This document shows, piece by piece, positions 1 to 4,349 of a DNA stretch of 5,682 nt (within the stretch, counting starts at the first letter, position 1; every line of letters starts with the position of its first letter). The DNA is from Peptococcaceae bacterium (lineage in GTDB: Bacteria; Bacillota; Dehalobacteriia; UBA4068; UBA4997): the NCBI GenBank assembly GCA_019421315.1, contig JAHZFN010000261.1:1158-6839 (forward strand), given 5' to 3'. The translations under genes were made by a program, and so were the position numbers. The notes under the pieces were generated by a model. That model was given only the letters and a program-made list of their open reading frames with translations, was not told the DNA's origin and ran no database searches.

Positions 1-525
1 GATTTTTTTGACGACGCCGTCTATGGTTTCAAAGGTGGCAATTCCCGTGTTGCCCAAAACCCCGGGTACCAAAAGGCAGATGGGACTGATTGCTTTTTGT
101 GTTTCTTGGTCGAAAAGATGATAAACATGGGTGGTAGGCTGGATATGGGATACAACGCAGGGTCCCAGAGAGTCGGGCGTTGTGGCGCTGTTGCCCAGAC
201 CGACAATCAATGTGGGCTTGTCCTTTTGTATATGATACAAGCTTTTCAGAACATCCGCCGTGGTTTTGATAATGTCATCAGTTAATGCGGCTTCGTTGTA
301 GGTGTGCAGTTCGGGGATTTCCAGCGTAATATATTTGCCGACGGGGCGGCTCATTTGCATTGCTCCCTGTTCGTTTAAAATTTCAATTTCCGTAATTTTG
401 ATATGGGAGGCGTGGCTGATTGTTTCCCGCACGCCTTCGATTTCCACGTTAGCTTTGCCTTGCAGAGCCGCCTTAGCTTCTGTTGCCAAATCCAAATTTT
501 CGGTTTTTTTGCGGTAATTAAACAT
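1..525 (-). CDS. gpr: GPR germination protease (spore endopeptidase), N-terminal part, cut by window edge
   Basis: Reading the minus strand from the ATG at 525 gives 175 open codons that run off the left edge. GPR (MEROPS family A25) cleaves the small acid-soluble proteins that coat spore DNA, releasing amino acids at germination; it is made as a zymogen in the forespore. Family signatures are visible: an N-terminal NLDLATEA (residues 10-17) matching the TDLAVEA region near the zymogen processing site, KYITLEIPEL (64-73), the core block LIVGLGNSATTPDSLGP (106-122) with Asp118 at the position expected for one catalytic aspartate, and VPGVLGNTGIATFETIDGVV (153-172). The second catalytic aspartate would lie beyond the window. 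The start is supported by a GAAAGGAAAG ribosome site about 8 bases upstream. Only about 11 residues precede DLA, slightly fewer than in Bacillus GPR. It is transcribed divergently from rsmD. Identity is confident; completeness cannot be judged. Confidence 0.93.
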   Translation of the reverse strand, partial: MFNYRKKTENLDLATEAKAALQGKANVEIEGVRETISHASHIKITEIEILNEQGAMQMSRPVGKYITLEIPELHTYNEAALTDDIIKTTADVLKSLYHIQKDKPTLIVGLGNSATTPDSLGPCVVSHIQPTTHVYHLFDQETQKAISPICLLVPGVLGNTGIATFETIDGVVKKI

Positions 526-558
526 ATTTTGGTCTTTCCTTTCTGATTTTTCTTATTA

Positions 559-589
559 TATTATTTAAAAACATTTTACATTTTATGCG
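559..589 (-). promoter_or_regulatory. Candidate sigma-G-type (forespore) promoter for gpr
   Basis: On the minus strand, CGCATA (584-589) is followed after 18 bases by AATAATA (559-565). The Bacillus sigma-G consensus is about TGMATA and CATNNTA with 17-18 bases between, so each box is one base off. Predicted transcription would start near 552, leaving a short leader before the gpr ATG at 525. No sigma-A -35 box sits correctly upstream of the TATAAT-like bases on this strand. Forespore expression is known for gpr in Bacillus; applying it here is inference. Confidence 0.45.
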
Positions 590-603
590 AAGTTTGTTAT
601 AAT
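575..603 (+). promoter_or_regulatory. Sigma-A-type promoter for rsmD
   Basis: TTTACA (575-580), a 17-base spacer and a perfect TATAAT (598-603) make a near-consensus housekeeping promoter. Transcription would start around 610, giving a leader of about 45 bases to the rsmD ATG at 655. It physically overlaps the candidate gpr promoter on the opposite strand. Confidence 0.75.
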
Positions 604-613
604 AAAATGTAAA
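575..613. repeat. 12-bp perfect inverted repeat over the gpr/rsmD promoters
   Basis: TTTACATTTTAT (575-586) is the exact reverse complement of ATAAAATGTAAA (602-613), with 15 bases between. The left arm covers the rsmD -35 box and part of the gpr -35 box; the right arm begins in the rsmD -10 box and extends over the expected start point. This could be an operator, but both arms are AT-only apart from one C/G, so chance is possible. Confidence 0.5.
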
Positions 614-654
614 CTAAAATCATTGAGTAAAAAATCAGATATAAGGTGAAGTTT

Positions 655-1224
655 ATGCGTGTGATTGCAGGTATTGCCAAGGGACTGAATTTGAAGGCTC
701 CCAAAGGCATGAAAACCAGACCGACCACCGATAAAGTGAAAGGCGCCATCTTTAACGTTTTGGCGGATTTGGCGGCGGATGCAAAGGTTTTGGACGCTTT
801 TGCCGGCAGCGGGGCTTTGGGCATTGAGGCTTTGAGCCGCGGCGCCGCTCATGTTGACTTTTTTGATAAAGACCGGCAGGCGATAGCTGTGATCAAGGAT
901 AATTTGACTCGCGCCAAAATGACGGAATTTGCCGCAGTTCGTACGGGACAGGTTGAAAAAATTATTGCTTCGGATGCTTCGGATTTTTCAGGCTATAATT
1001 TGGTTTTTTTGGATCCGCCTTACAACAAAGGGTTCATTGGCAGCATTGAACCGATTTTGCTGGCAGACGGCGTTTTGTCCGACGACGTGGTTGTGGTTTT
1101 GGAAACGAACAGCAAAGACCAAGAGCTTTTCCAATCTGATTTATGGGAGTGTTACAAAACTTCGGTTTATGGTGATACGGCGGTAGTTTATTACGGTTTG
1201 AAATCATTCAGAAACGAAAAATAA
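655..1224 (+). CDS. rsmD: 16S rRNA (guanine(966)-N(2))-methyltransferase RsmD
   Basis: This 189-residue protein is a Rossmann-fold methyltransferase that uses S-adenosylmethionine to methylate the N2 of G966 in 16S rRNA during small-subunit assembly in the cytoplasm. It opens with the typical RsmD N-terminus MRVIAGIAKGLNLKAPKG and the TRPTTDKVKGAIFNVL block (residues 21-36). SAM-binding motif I is DAFAGSGALGIEALSRGA (47-64), and the acidic residue of motif II is in FFDKD (69-73). The catalytic DPPY is at 120-123. Length fits the family. The ATG at 655 is chosen over the in-frame GTG at 646 because AAGGTG (643-648) makes a ribosome site six bases before 655 and would overlap the GTG. In most Firmicutes coaD follows directly; here it does not. 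A strong promoter lies upstream, and the next gene starts 96 bases downstream on the same strand, probably in the same transcript. Confidence 0.95.
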   Translation: MRVIAGIAKGLNLKAPKGMKTRPTTDKVKGAIFNVLADLAADAKVLDAFAGSGALGIEALSRGAAHVDFFDKDRQAIAVIKDNLTRAKMTEFAAVRTGQVEKIIASDASDFSGYNLVFLDPPYNKGFIGSIEPILLADGVLSDDVVVVLETNSKDQELFQSDLWECYKTSVYGDTAVVYYGLKSFRNEK

Positions 1225-1277
1225 GCTTGTAAAATCAAAGAATTAAAAACCAAAAAAAGTATTCTCAGAGGAATAAG

Positions 1278-1295
1278 TTGACAGAAATATGTCAA
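1278..1295. repeat. Small inverted repeat TTGACA-N6-TGTCAA
   Basis: TTGACA (1278-1283) and TGTCAA (1290-1295) form 6-bp arms around six bases, just upstream of the ribosome site of the 165-residue gene. The spacing resembles a small operator or a short hairpin in the rsmD transcript. Its function is unknown. Confidence 0.35.
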
Positions 1296-1320
1296 AATAA
1301 CAATACGGAGGAATTTAGAA

Positions 1321-1818
1321 ATGGAAAATATGATTGACAATATGGATATTAACGCCCTTTTGCAGGAATTGGAAAATTACGTTGACACATCTTCCCGTGT
1401 GCCTCTTTCCGGCAAGGTTATTATCGATGGCGATTATGTTTTGGAAATTATTGACAAAATCCATTCCATTTTGCCGGAAGAAATCAAGCAGTCCAAACAG
1501 GTTTTGGAACAAAGCGACAAGCTTTTGGAAAGCATTGAAAGTCAAGGCAAAAAAATGCTGGACGACGCCAAAAAGCGTGCCGACGAAATGATTACCGAAA
1601 GCGAAATTTATCAAATAGCTCAGCAGGAAGCCGAAAAAATGCTGGCGGAAGCCAAAGCCTACGCCGAAAACGTTGTGTTGCAGGCTAACGCCAACGCCCA
1701 AAAAGTTACGGATGATGCCAAAAGATACGTTGACGGTATGCTGAACCAGGTTATCGGCAATCTGAACAATGTTTTGGGCAACGTAACAACAACCCGCGAT
1801 AATTTCCGCCGTCAGTAA
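1321..1818 (+). CDS. Conserved coiled-coil protein of the rsmD-ylbJ neighbourhood ('ATPase-like', V/F-type subunit-like), function unknown
   Basis: This 165-residue soluble protein has no signal peptide and no membrane segment. A compact N-terminal part (about 1-55) contains DINALLQELENYVDTS and the block VPLSGKVIIDGDYVLEIIDK (27-46), followed by LPEEIKQ (51-57). Residues about 55-140 are a long charged helix, rich in Ala, Glu, Lys and Gln, with heptad-like spacing. It resembles the b/E/H stalk subunits of rotary ATPases, which is why relatives are often labelled 'ATPase' or 'ATP synthase subunit B'. No Walker A motif is present, so ATP hydrolysis is not supported. From memory, relatives with the same VPLSGK...LPEEIKQ layout occur in many Clostridia near coaD and ylbJ. 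A strong GGAGGAATT ribosome site (1307-1315) supports the first ATG, although Met8 would match the usual family start. The 3' end overlaps convergent ylbJ by seven bases. A scaffold or cell-division-related role is possible but unproven. Confidence 0.8.
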   Translation: MENMIDNMDINALLQELENYVDTSSRVPLSGKVIIDGDYVLEIIDKIHSILPEEIKQSKQVLEQSDKLLESIESQGKKMLDDAKKRADEMITESEIYQIAQQEAEKMLAEAKAYAENVVLQANANAQKVTDDAKRYVDGMLNQVIGNLNNVLGNVTTTRDNFRRQ

Positions 1819-2966
1819 TTGTTTTTGTTCCTGCCGAAAACAGCTGTACCCAAAAATCCTGCCAAAATCAGGATGAACAGGCTGAACAGGAGCAGAGAAA
1901 GCGGCGTTATATAATTTAATAAATTAACTGCATCGGTTTTGGCAGCGGCAAAAACCGGTGCGGTTTTTTTATAGGCGAACAAAACTACAAGGGGCGCAGT
2001 CAGGCTGTGAACAATGCGACATATGCGGTATTTACGCAGGCTGAGGTCCGTTTCTGACACCATGGCGGCAACCTGTGCCTGAATGGAAACGCCGTTCCAT
2101 GCCAAAACAACTGACGCCGCCAAAAGCATACTCAAAAGGTCGGCGCCCGAATCGGGCAAAAGGGCAATGCCGATGGTCATTTCCCAAAAACCCGCCGCCA
2201 TGGCAGGCAGGCAGCTTTGATCGATGTTGAAAAAATGGGCGACGGGCGTCAGCAAAATTGTCAAAAGCTTGGTTATGCCCGCAATATCAAAGGCGGCGGT
2301 CAGTATGCCGAAAACAACCATAAAGCCGCCCACCAAGCCGATATTGATTAAGGATTTTCTGACCACAATATTGAGGAGCTTGCCCAAAGGCGGACTTTGG
2401 CAGCAGCGGATTAGGTTGAAGCCCGCTTTCAGTAGTTTTCTGCGGCAGTATGCAGTTTTTTTGGTTTTGTCTTTGGCAAAAAAGCGCAGTATAATACCGA
2501 GCAAAAAATTGACAGGGTAATGGCTCAAAAACAAAATTATGCCGACGGACGGCGTTTGGAAAATACCGACAGCAACCGCAACCAGAATGTACAGAGGTCC
2601 CGAATTGTTGGTGAATGCCAAAAGCCTTTCCGCCTCGTCTTTGGTGCAGAGATTTTTTTTGTATAAGCCTGCCGTTATGTTGGCGGCGGTTGGCGTTCCC
2701 GAAACAAAGCCCATGACTATTGCCAGGGCAGAGCCGCCCGAAAGCCGAAACAAAGGGCGCATTATCGGTTCTGTCCAAACCGCCAGACATTCCATCAGTC
2801 CCACCGCCATTAAAAATTCCGATACGATAAAAAAAGGCAAAAGGGCGGGAATGACGCTTTTCCACCAGGTATCGACGGCGAAAACCGCCGCTTCGTAAAC
2901 CATTTGCGGATTGGTGAGCATCATAAAAAAAGCGAATATGCCGACAGCAACTTTAATTTTTGACAT
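1812..2966 (-). CDS. ylbJ: Sporulation integral membrane protein YlbJ
   Basis: This 384-residue polytopic membrane protein matches YlbJ, which in Bacillus subtilis is needed for heat-resistant spores and is expressed in the mother cell; its transported substrate is not established. Hydrophobic segments appear at about 5-18, 40-60, 80-100, 124-162, 205-245, 255-297, 318-332 and 353-378. Nucleoside-recognition/gate-type signatures are visible in two pseudo-symmetric halves: WWKSVIPALLPFFIVSEF (34-51), GFVSGTPTAA (86-95) and FTNNSGPLYI (118-127) in the first, and GFWEMTIG (259-266) and WNGVSIQAQVAAM (290-302) in the second. Length is close to the Bacillus protein. The ATG at 2966 has a TAAGGAAAA ribosome site. 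It is transcribed alone on the minus strand, against its neighbours, and its last codons overlap the end of the convergent coiled-coil gene. A plus-strand terminator is embedded in codons for residues about 333-346, a linker before the last membrane segment. Confidence 0.92.
   Translation of the reverse strand: MSKIKVAVGIFAFFMMLTNPQMVYEAAVFAVDTWWKSVIPALLPFFIVSEFLMAVGLMECLAVWTEPIMRPLFRLSGGSALAIVMGFVSGTPTAANITAGLYKKNLCTKDEAERLLAFTNNSGPLYILVAVAVGIFQTPSVGIILFLSHYPVNFLLGIILRFFAKDKTKKTAYCRRKLLKAGFNLIRCCQSPPLGKLLNIVVRKSLINIGLVGGFMVVFGILTAAFDIAGITKLLTILLTPVAHFFNIDQSCLPAMAAGFWEMTIGIALLPDSGADLLSMLLAASVVLAWNGVSIQAQVAAMVSETDLSLRKYRICRIVHSLTAPLVVLFAYKKTAPVFAAAKTDAVNLLNYITPLSLLLFSLFILILAGFLGTAVFGRNKNNY
1930..1970 (+). 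terminator. Rho-independent terminator for rsmD-coiled-coil transcript, inside ylbJ coding sequence
   Basis: GCATCGGTTTT (1930-1940) pairs with AAAACCGGTGC (1951-1961) over 11 positions with one G-T wobble, leaving a 10-base loop. It is followed by GG and seven T residues (1964-1970). A tighter alternative is AAAAACCG/CGGTTTTT around a 3-base loop. The polarity fits plus-strand transcription ending about 150 bases after the stop at 1818, antisense to the ylbJ 3' end. Confidence 0.6.
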
Positions 2967-2991
2967 AGTTTTTCCTTATTATATGCATAAA

Positions 2992-3021
2992 AATATATGC
3001 GGCAAAATGGGTTTTATATAA
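2992..3021 (-). promoter_or_regulatory. Candidate sigma-E-type (mother-cell) promoter for ylbJ
   Basis: On the minus strand CATATATT (2992-2999) resembles the sigma-E -10 consensus CATACAnT with one clear mismatch. TTATATA (3015-3021), 15 bases further upstream, is a 5-of-7 match to the -35 consensus KMATATT. The start would fall near 2985, about 18 bases before the ATG. The region is very AT-rich, so the match is only suggestive; ylbJ is sigma-E-controlled in Bacillus subtilis. Confidence 0.35.
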
Positions 3022-3151
3022 TGTTTATATTAGGTTTTTTGTGAAATTATGCTTTTAATTGTCAGTGACGAAAAATTTATGGGGTTTGGTGAAATCAGCT
3101 GTAAATGCGGTTAACAAATGCAGTGAAAAATAATAGAAAAATAATTTAAAT

Positions 3152-3173
3152 AAATGACTATATATAGTCATTT
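3152..3173. promoter_or_regulatory. Perfect 22-bp palindrome, probable operator at the yceD-rpmF promoter
   Basis: The core TGACTATATATAGTCA (3155-3170), flanked by AAA and TTT, is an exact palindrome over all 22 bases. It ends four bases before the -35 box of the yceD promoter. Its size and symmetry suit a dimeric helix-turn-helix regulator (a MarR-type site is one possibility). It does not resemble the FapR operator. The regulator is unknown; the site could also act on ylbJ, whose start is 186 bases away. Confidence 0.55.
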
Positions 3174-3177
3174 CCTG

Positions 3178-3206
3178 TTGACTTTGCATTACTTTGCAGT
3201 TATAAT
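3178..3206 (+). promoter_or_regulatory. Strong sigma-A-type promoter for yceD-rpmF
   Basis: TTGACT (3178-3183), a 17-base spacer and TATAAT (3201-3206) match the consensus in 11 of 12 positions. The transcript should start near 3213, about 27 bases before the yceD start codon. This strength fits a ribosomal protein operon. Confidence 0.85.
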
Positions 3207-3239
3207 ATAAAAGGTTATTTTGAAAAGTGGTGAAAAGAT

Positions 3240-3764
3240 TTGAAAATTGACGTATCAAAACTGAAAAATGTTAAGCTTGCCAAGGAAAGCTTGGCGCTTA
3301 GTGAACAGGTTGACGCTGATGCTTACGGTTATCCCGAAATCTGCCCCAAAAGCGATTTTACTTTTAAAGGCAAAATCGAAAACTTAGGCGATGTTATGGA
3401 GCTTTCGGGCGTTGTCAGCGGTGCTTTGGAGTTGGTTTGCAGCCGTTGCCTGCAGCCTTTTGTTTGGAATTTTGAAACGGAAATTTTTGAAACCTACACC
3501 AACCACAGTGAAATAGCTGCTGCCGATGAATTTGAAGAAACAACTCTGTTTAACGGAGACGAAATAGATTTGACTCCGCAAATTTTGAAGCAGATATTTC
3601 TGGAAATCCCAATGAAAATTCTCTGCAAACCTGATTGCTTGGGGCTTTGCCCGCATTGCGGCGCTGATCTCAATCACGGCGATTGTGGTTGCGACCGAGA
3701 TGACATTGACGTCAGATTTGCGGATTTAAAAGATTTACTTAACAAGATGAACAAGGAGGTGTAA
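3240..3764 (+). CDS. yceD: DUF177/YceD family protein (23S rRNA accumulation protein family)
   Basis: This 174-residue cytoplasmic protein belongs to the YceD/DUF177 family, which nearly always precedes rpmF. The Escherichia coli member is linked to 23S rRNA accumulation; the molecular mechanism is not settled. Visible marks are the N-terminal KIDVSKLKN, the central VCSRCLQPF (66-74), and a C-terminal cysteine-rich tail with Cys129, Cys133, Cys137, Cys140, Cys149 and Cys151 in a CKPDCLGLCPHCGADLNHG pattern, likely binding metal. The start is TTG at 3240: an in-frame TGA at 3231 rules out any earlier start, GGTGA (3229-3233) serves as ribosome site, and the resulting N-terminus matches the family. 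The weak start codon and modest ribosome site contrast with the strong promoter, suggesting low translation relative to rpmF. It ends three bases before rpmF, whose ribosome site lies in its last codons. Confidence 0.92.
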   Translation: MKIDVSKLKNVKLAKESLALSEQVDADAYGYPEICPKSDFTFKGKIENLGDVMELSGVVSGALELVCSRCLQPFVWNFETEIFETYTNHSEIAAADEFEETTLFNGDEIDLTPQILKQIFLEIPMKILCKPDCLGLCPHCGADLNHGDCGCDRDDIDVRFADLKDLLNKMNKEV

Positions 3765-3767
3765 ACA

Positions 3768-3965
3768 ATGGGTGTACCAAAGAATAAGACTTCTAAAGCT
3801 AACCGCCGTATGAACCGTGCAGGCAGATATGCAGATAACGCCGCTCCGGCTTTGTCTCTTTGCCCGCAGTGCCATTCTTACAAACAAGCTCACCATGCTT
3901 GTCCTGTATGCGGTTACTACAAAGGCCGTCCCGTTATTGCCAAGGAAGAAGAACAACAGGCATAA
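3768..3965 (+). CDS. rpmF: 50S ribosomal protein L32 (zinc-binding form)
   Basis: This 65-residue, Lys/Arg-rich protein is L32 of the large ribosomal subunit. It has the conserved start MGVPKNKTSKANRRMNRA and a zinc ribbon made of CPQC (Cys32, Cys35) and CPVC (Cys45, Cys48), so it is the four-cysteine 'C+' form. The usual GVYKGR-like segment is present as GYYKGRPVI (49-57), followed by a short acidic tail. AAGGAGGTG (3753-3761) overlapping the end of yceD is a near-perfect ribosome site, six bases before the ATG. It is co-transcribed with yceD and followed by a terminator, so it is separated from plsX, unlike operons where fapR and plsX continue the transcript. Confidence 0.97.
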   Translation: MGVPKNKTSKANRRMNRAGRYADNAAPALSLCPQCHSYKQAHHACPVCGYYKGRPVIAKEEEQQA

Positions 3966-3991
3966 TAAAAAAAATAATTTTTTTGCATAAT

Positions 3992-4032
3992 ATAGGGGTT
4001 CGCTTGCGAACCCCTATTGAATTTTTGCTTTT
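3992..4032 (+). terminator. Rho-independent terminator after rpmF
   Basis: ATAGGGGTTCG (3992-4002) and CGAACCCCTAT (4007-4017) pair perfectly over 11 bp around a CTTG loop. Four bases later come TTTTT and TTTT, interrupted by GC (4022-4032). The T-tract is on the plus-strand side, which fits termination of yceD-rpmF; the T-run offset may allow some read-through. Confidence 0.8.
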
Positions 4033-4050
4033 AATATGGTAGTGTTTATG

Positions 4051-4078
4051 GTAGAATATTTTTAGTAGAATATTTTTA
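4051..4078. repeat. Two tandem copies of a 14-bp unit
   Basis: GTAGAATATTTTTA occurs at 4051-4064 and again, identically, at 4065-4078. It probably arose as a simple duplication in the spacer. The AT-rich content could be part of an upstream promoter element for plsX, but nothing shows this. Confidence 0.7.
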
Positions 4079-4133
4079 GATTGGAAATTAACGGTTATTT
4101 ATCGAAAACTGCCAAAAAATTTTTTTGAAGTAT

Positions 4134-4162
4134 TTGACGCACGAAAAAACGCAGCATAATAT
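4134..4162 (+). promoter_or_regulatory. Candidate sigma-A-type promoter for plsX
   Basis: TTGACG (4134-4139) is followed after 17 bases by TAATAT (4157-4162); CATAAT with a 15-base spacer and TATAAC with a 20-base spacer are alternative -10 boxes. The -35 is good and the -10 imperfect. If used, the plsX leader would be about 180 bases long. Confidence 0.4.
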
Positions 4163-4349
4163 AACAGTGAGCTGCGGTAAAATATAAAATATGAGTAAAT
4201 ATAAATTAATATAATTATGAAAAAAATTTCAACGCAAAATTCCGAATTTTACGGTCGGGCTTGGCGTTGACTGTTATATAAAGCTCTTTTGCGGCAGGCA
4301 ACGGAGCGTTTGGGTTTATATTTGGTTTTTTATCAAGGAGGAATTTTCC

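Larger units (their letters stand above)
4033..4349 (+). other. Gene-free region upstream of plsX with candidate leader structure
   Basis: No credible gene is seen in this AT-rich gap. It holds a 14-bp tandem repeat, a candidate promoter, and downstream of that several pairing segments: CGCAGC (4150-4155) with GCTGCG (4171-4176), TCAACGC (4229-4235) with GCGTTGA (4264-4270), the inner hairpin AAAATT/AATTTT (4236-4241, 4245-4250), and a 10-bp pair ATATAACAGT (4159-4168) with ACTGTTATAT (4270-4279). Some of these are mutually exclusive. The plsX ribosome site AAGGAGGA is at 4335-4342. No known riboswitch class or FapR operator was recognised. Confidence 0.4.

Noticed and set aside
646..654. GTG at 646 as the rsmD start (three extra residues)
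   Set aside because: It overlaps the AAGGTG ribosome site that is correctly spaced for the ATG at 655, and MRVIAG is the normal RsmD N-terminus.
1278..1306. TTGACA as the -35 box of a promoter for the coiled-coil gene
   Set aside because: The hexamer 17 bases downstream is CAATAC, a poor -10, and transcription would start inside the ribosome site.
1315..1701. Minus-strand 128-residue frame opposite the coiled-coil gene
   Set aside because: The Phe/Asn-rich translation is the expected mirror of Lys/Glu/Ala coiled-coil codons.
2287..2865. Second minus-strand frame of 192 residues inside ylbJ
   Set aside because: It is out of frame with the well-conserved YlbJ and has no recognisable domain.
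3055..3258. Minus-strand 67-residue open frame in the ylbJ-yceD gap
   Set aside because: It is low-complexity AT-driven sequence with no family resemblance and runs across the strong yceD promoter and start.
3966..3990. A-run/T-run pair just after the rpmF stop as a separate terminator
   Set aside because: The potential stem is A-T only and would be weak; the GC-containing hairpin at 3992-4017 is the better terminator.
4267..4295. TTGACT at 4267 as a second plsX promoter
   Set aside because: The position 17 bases downstream reads TGCGGC, not a -10 box; the nearby TTATAT is too close.
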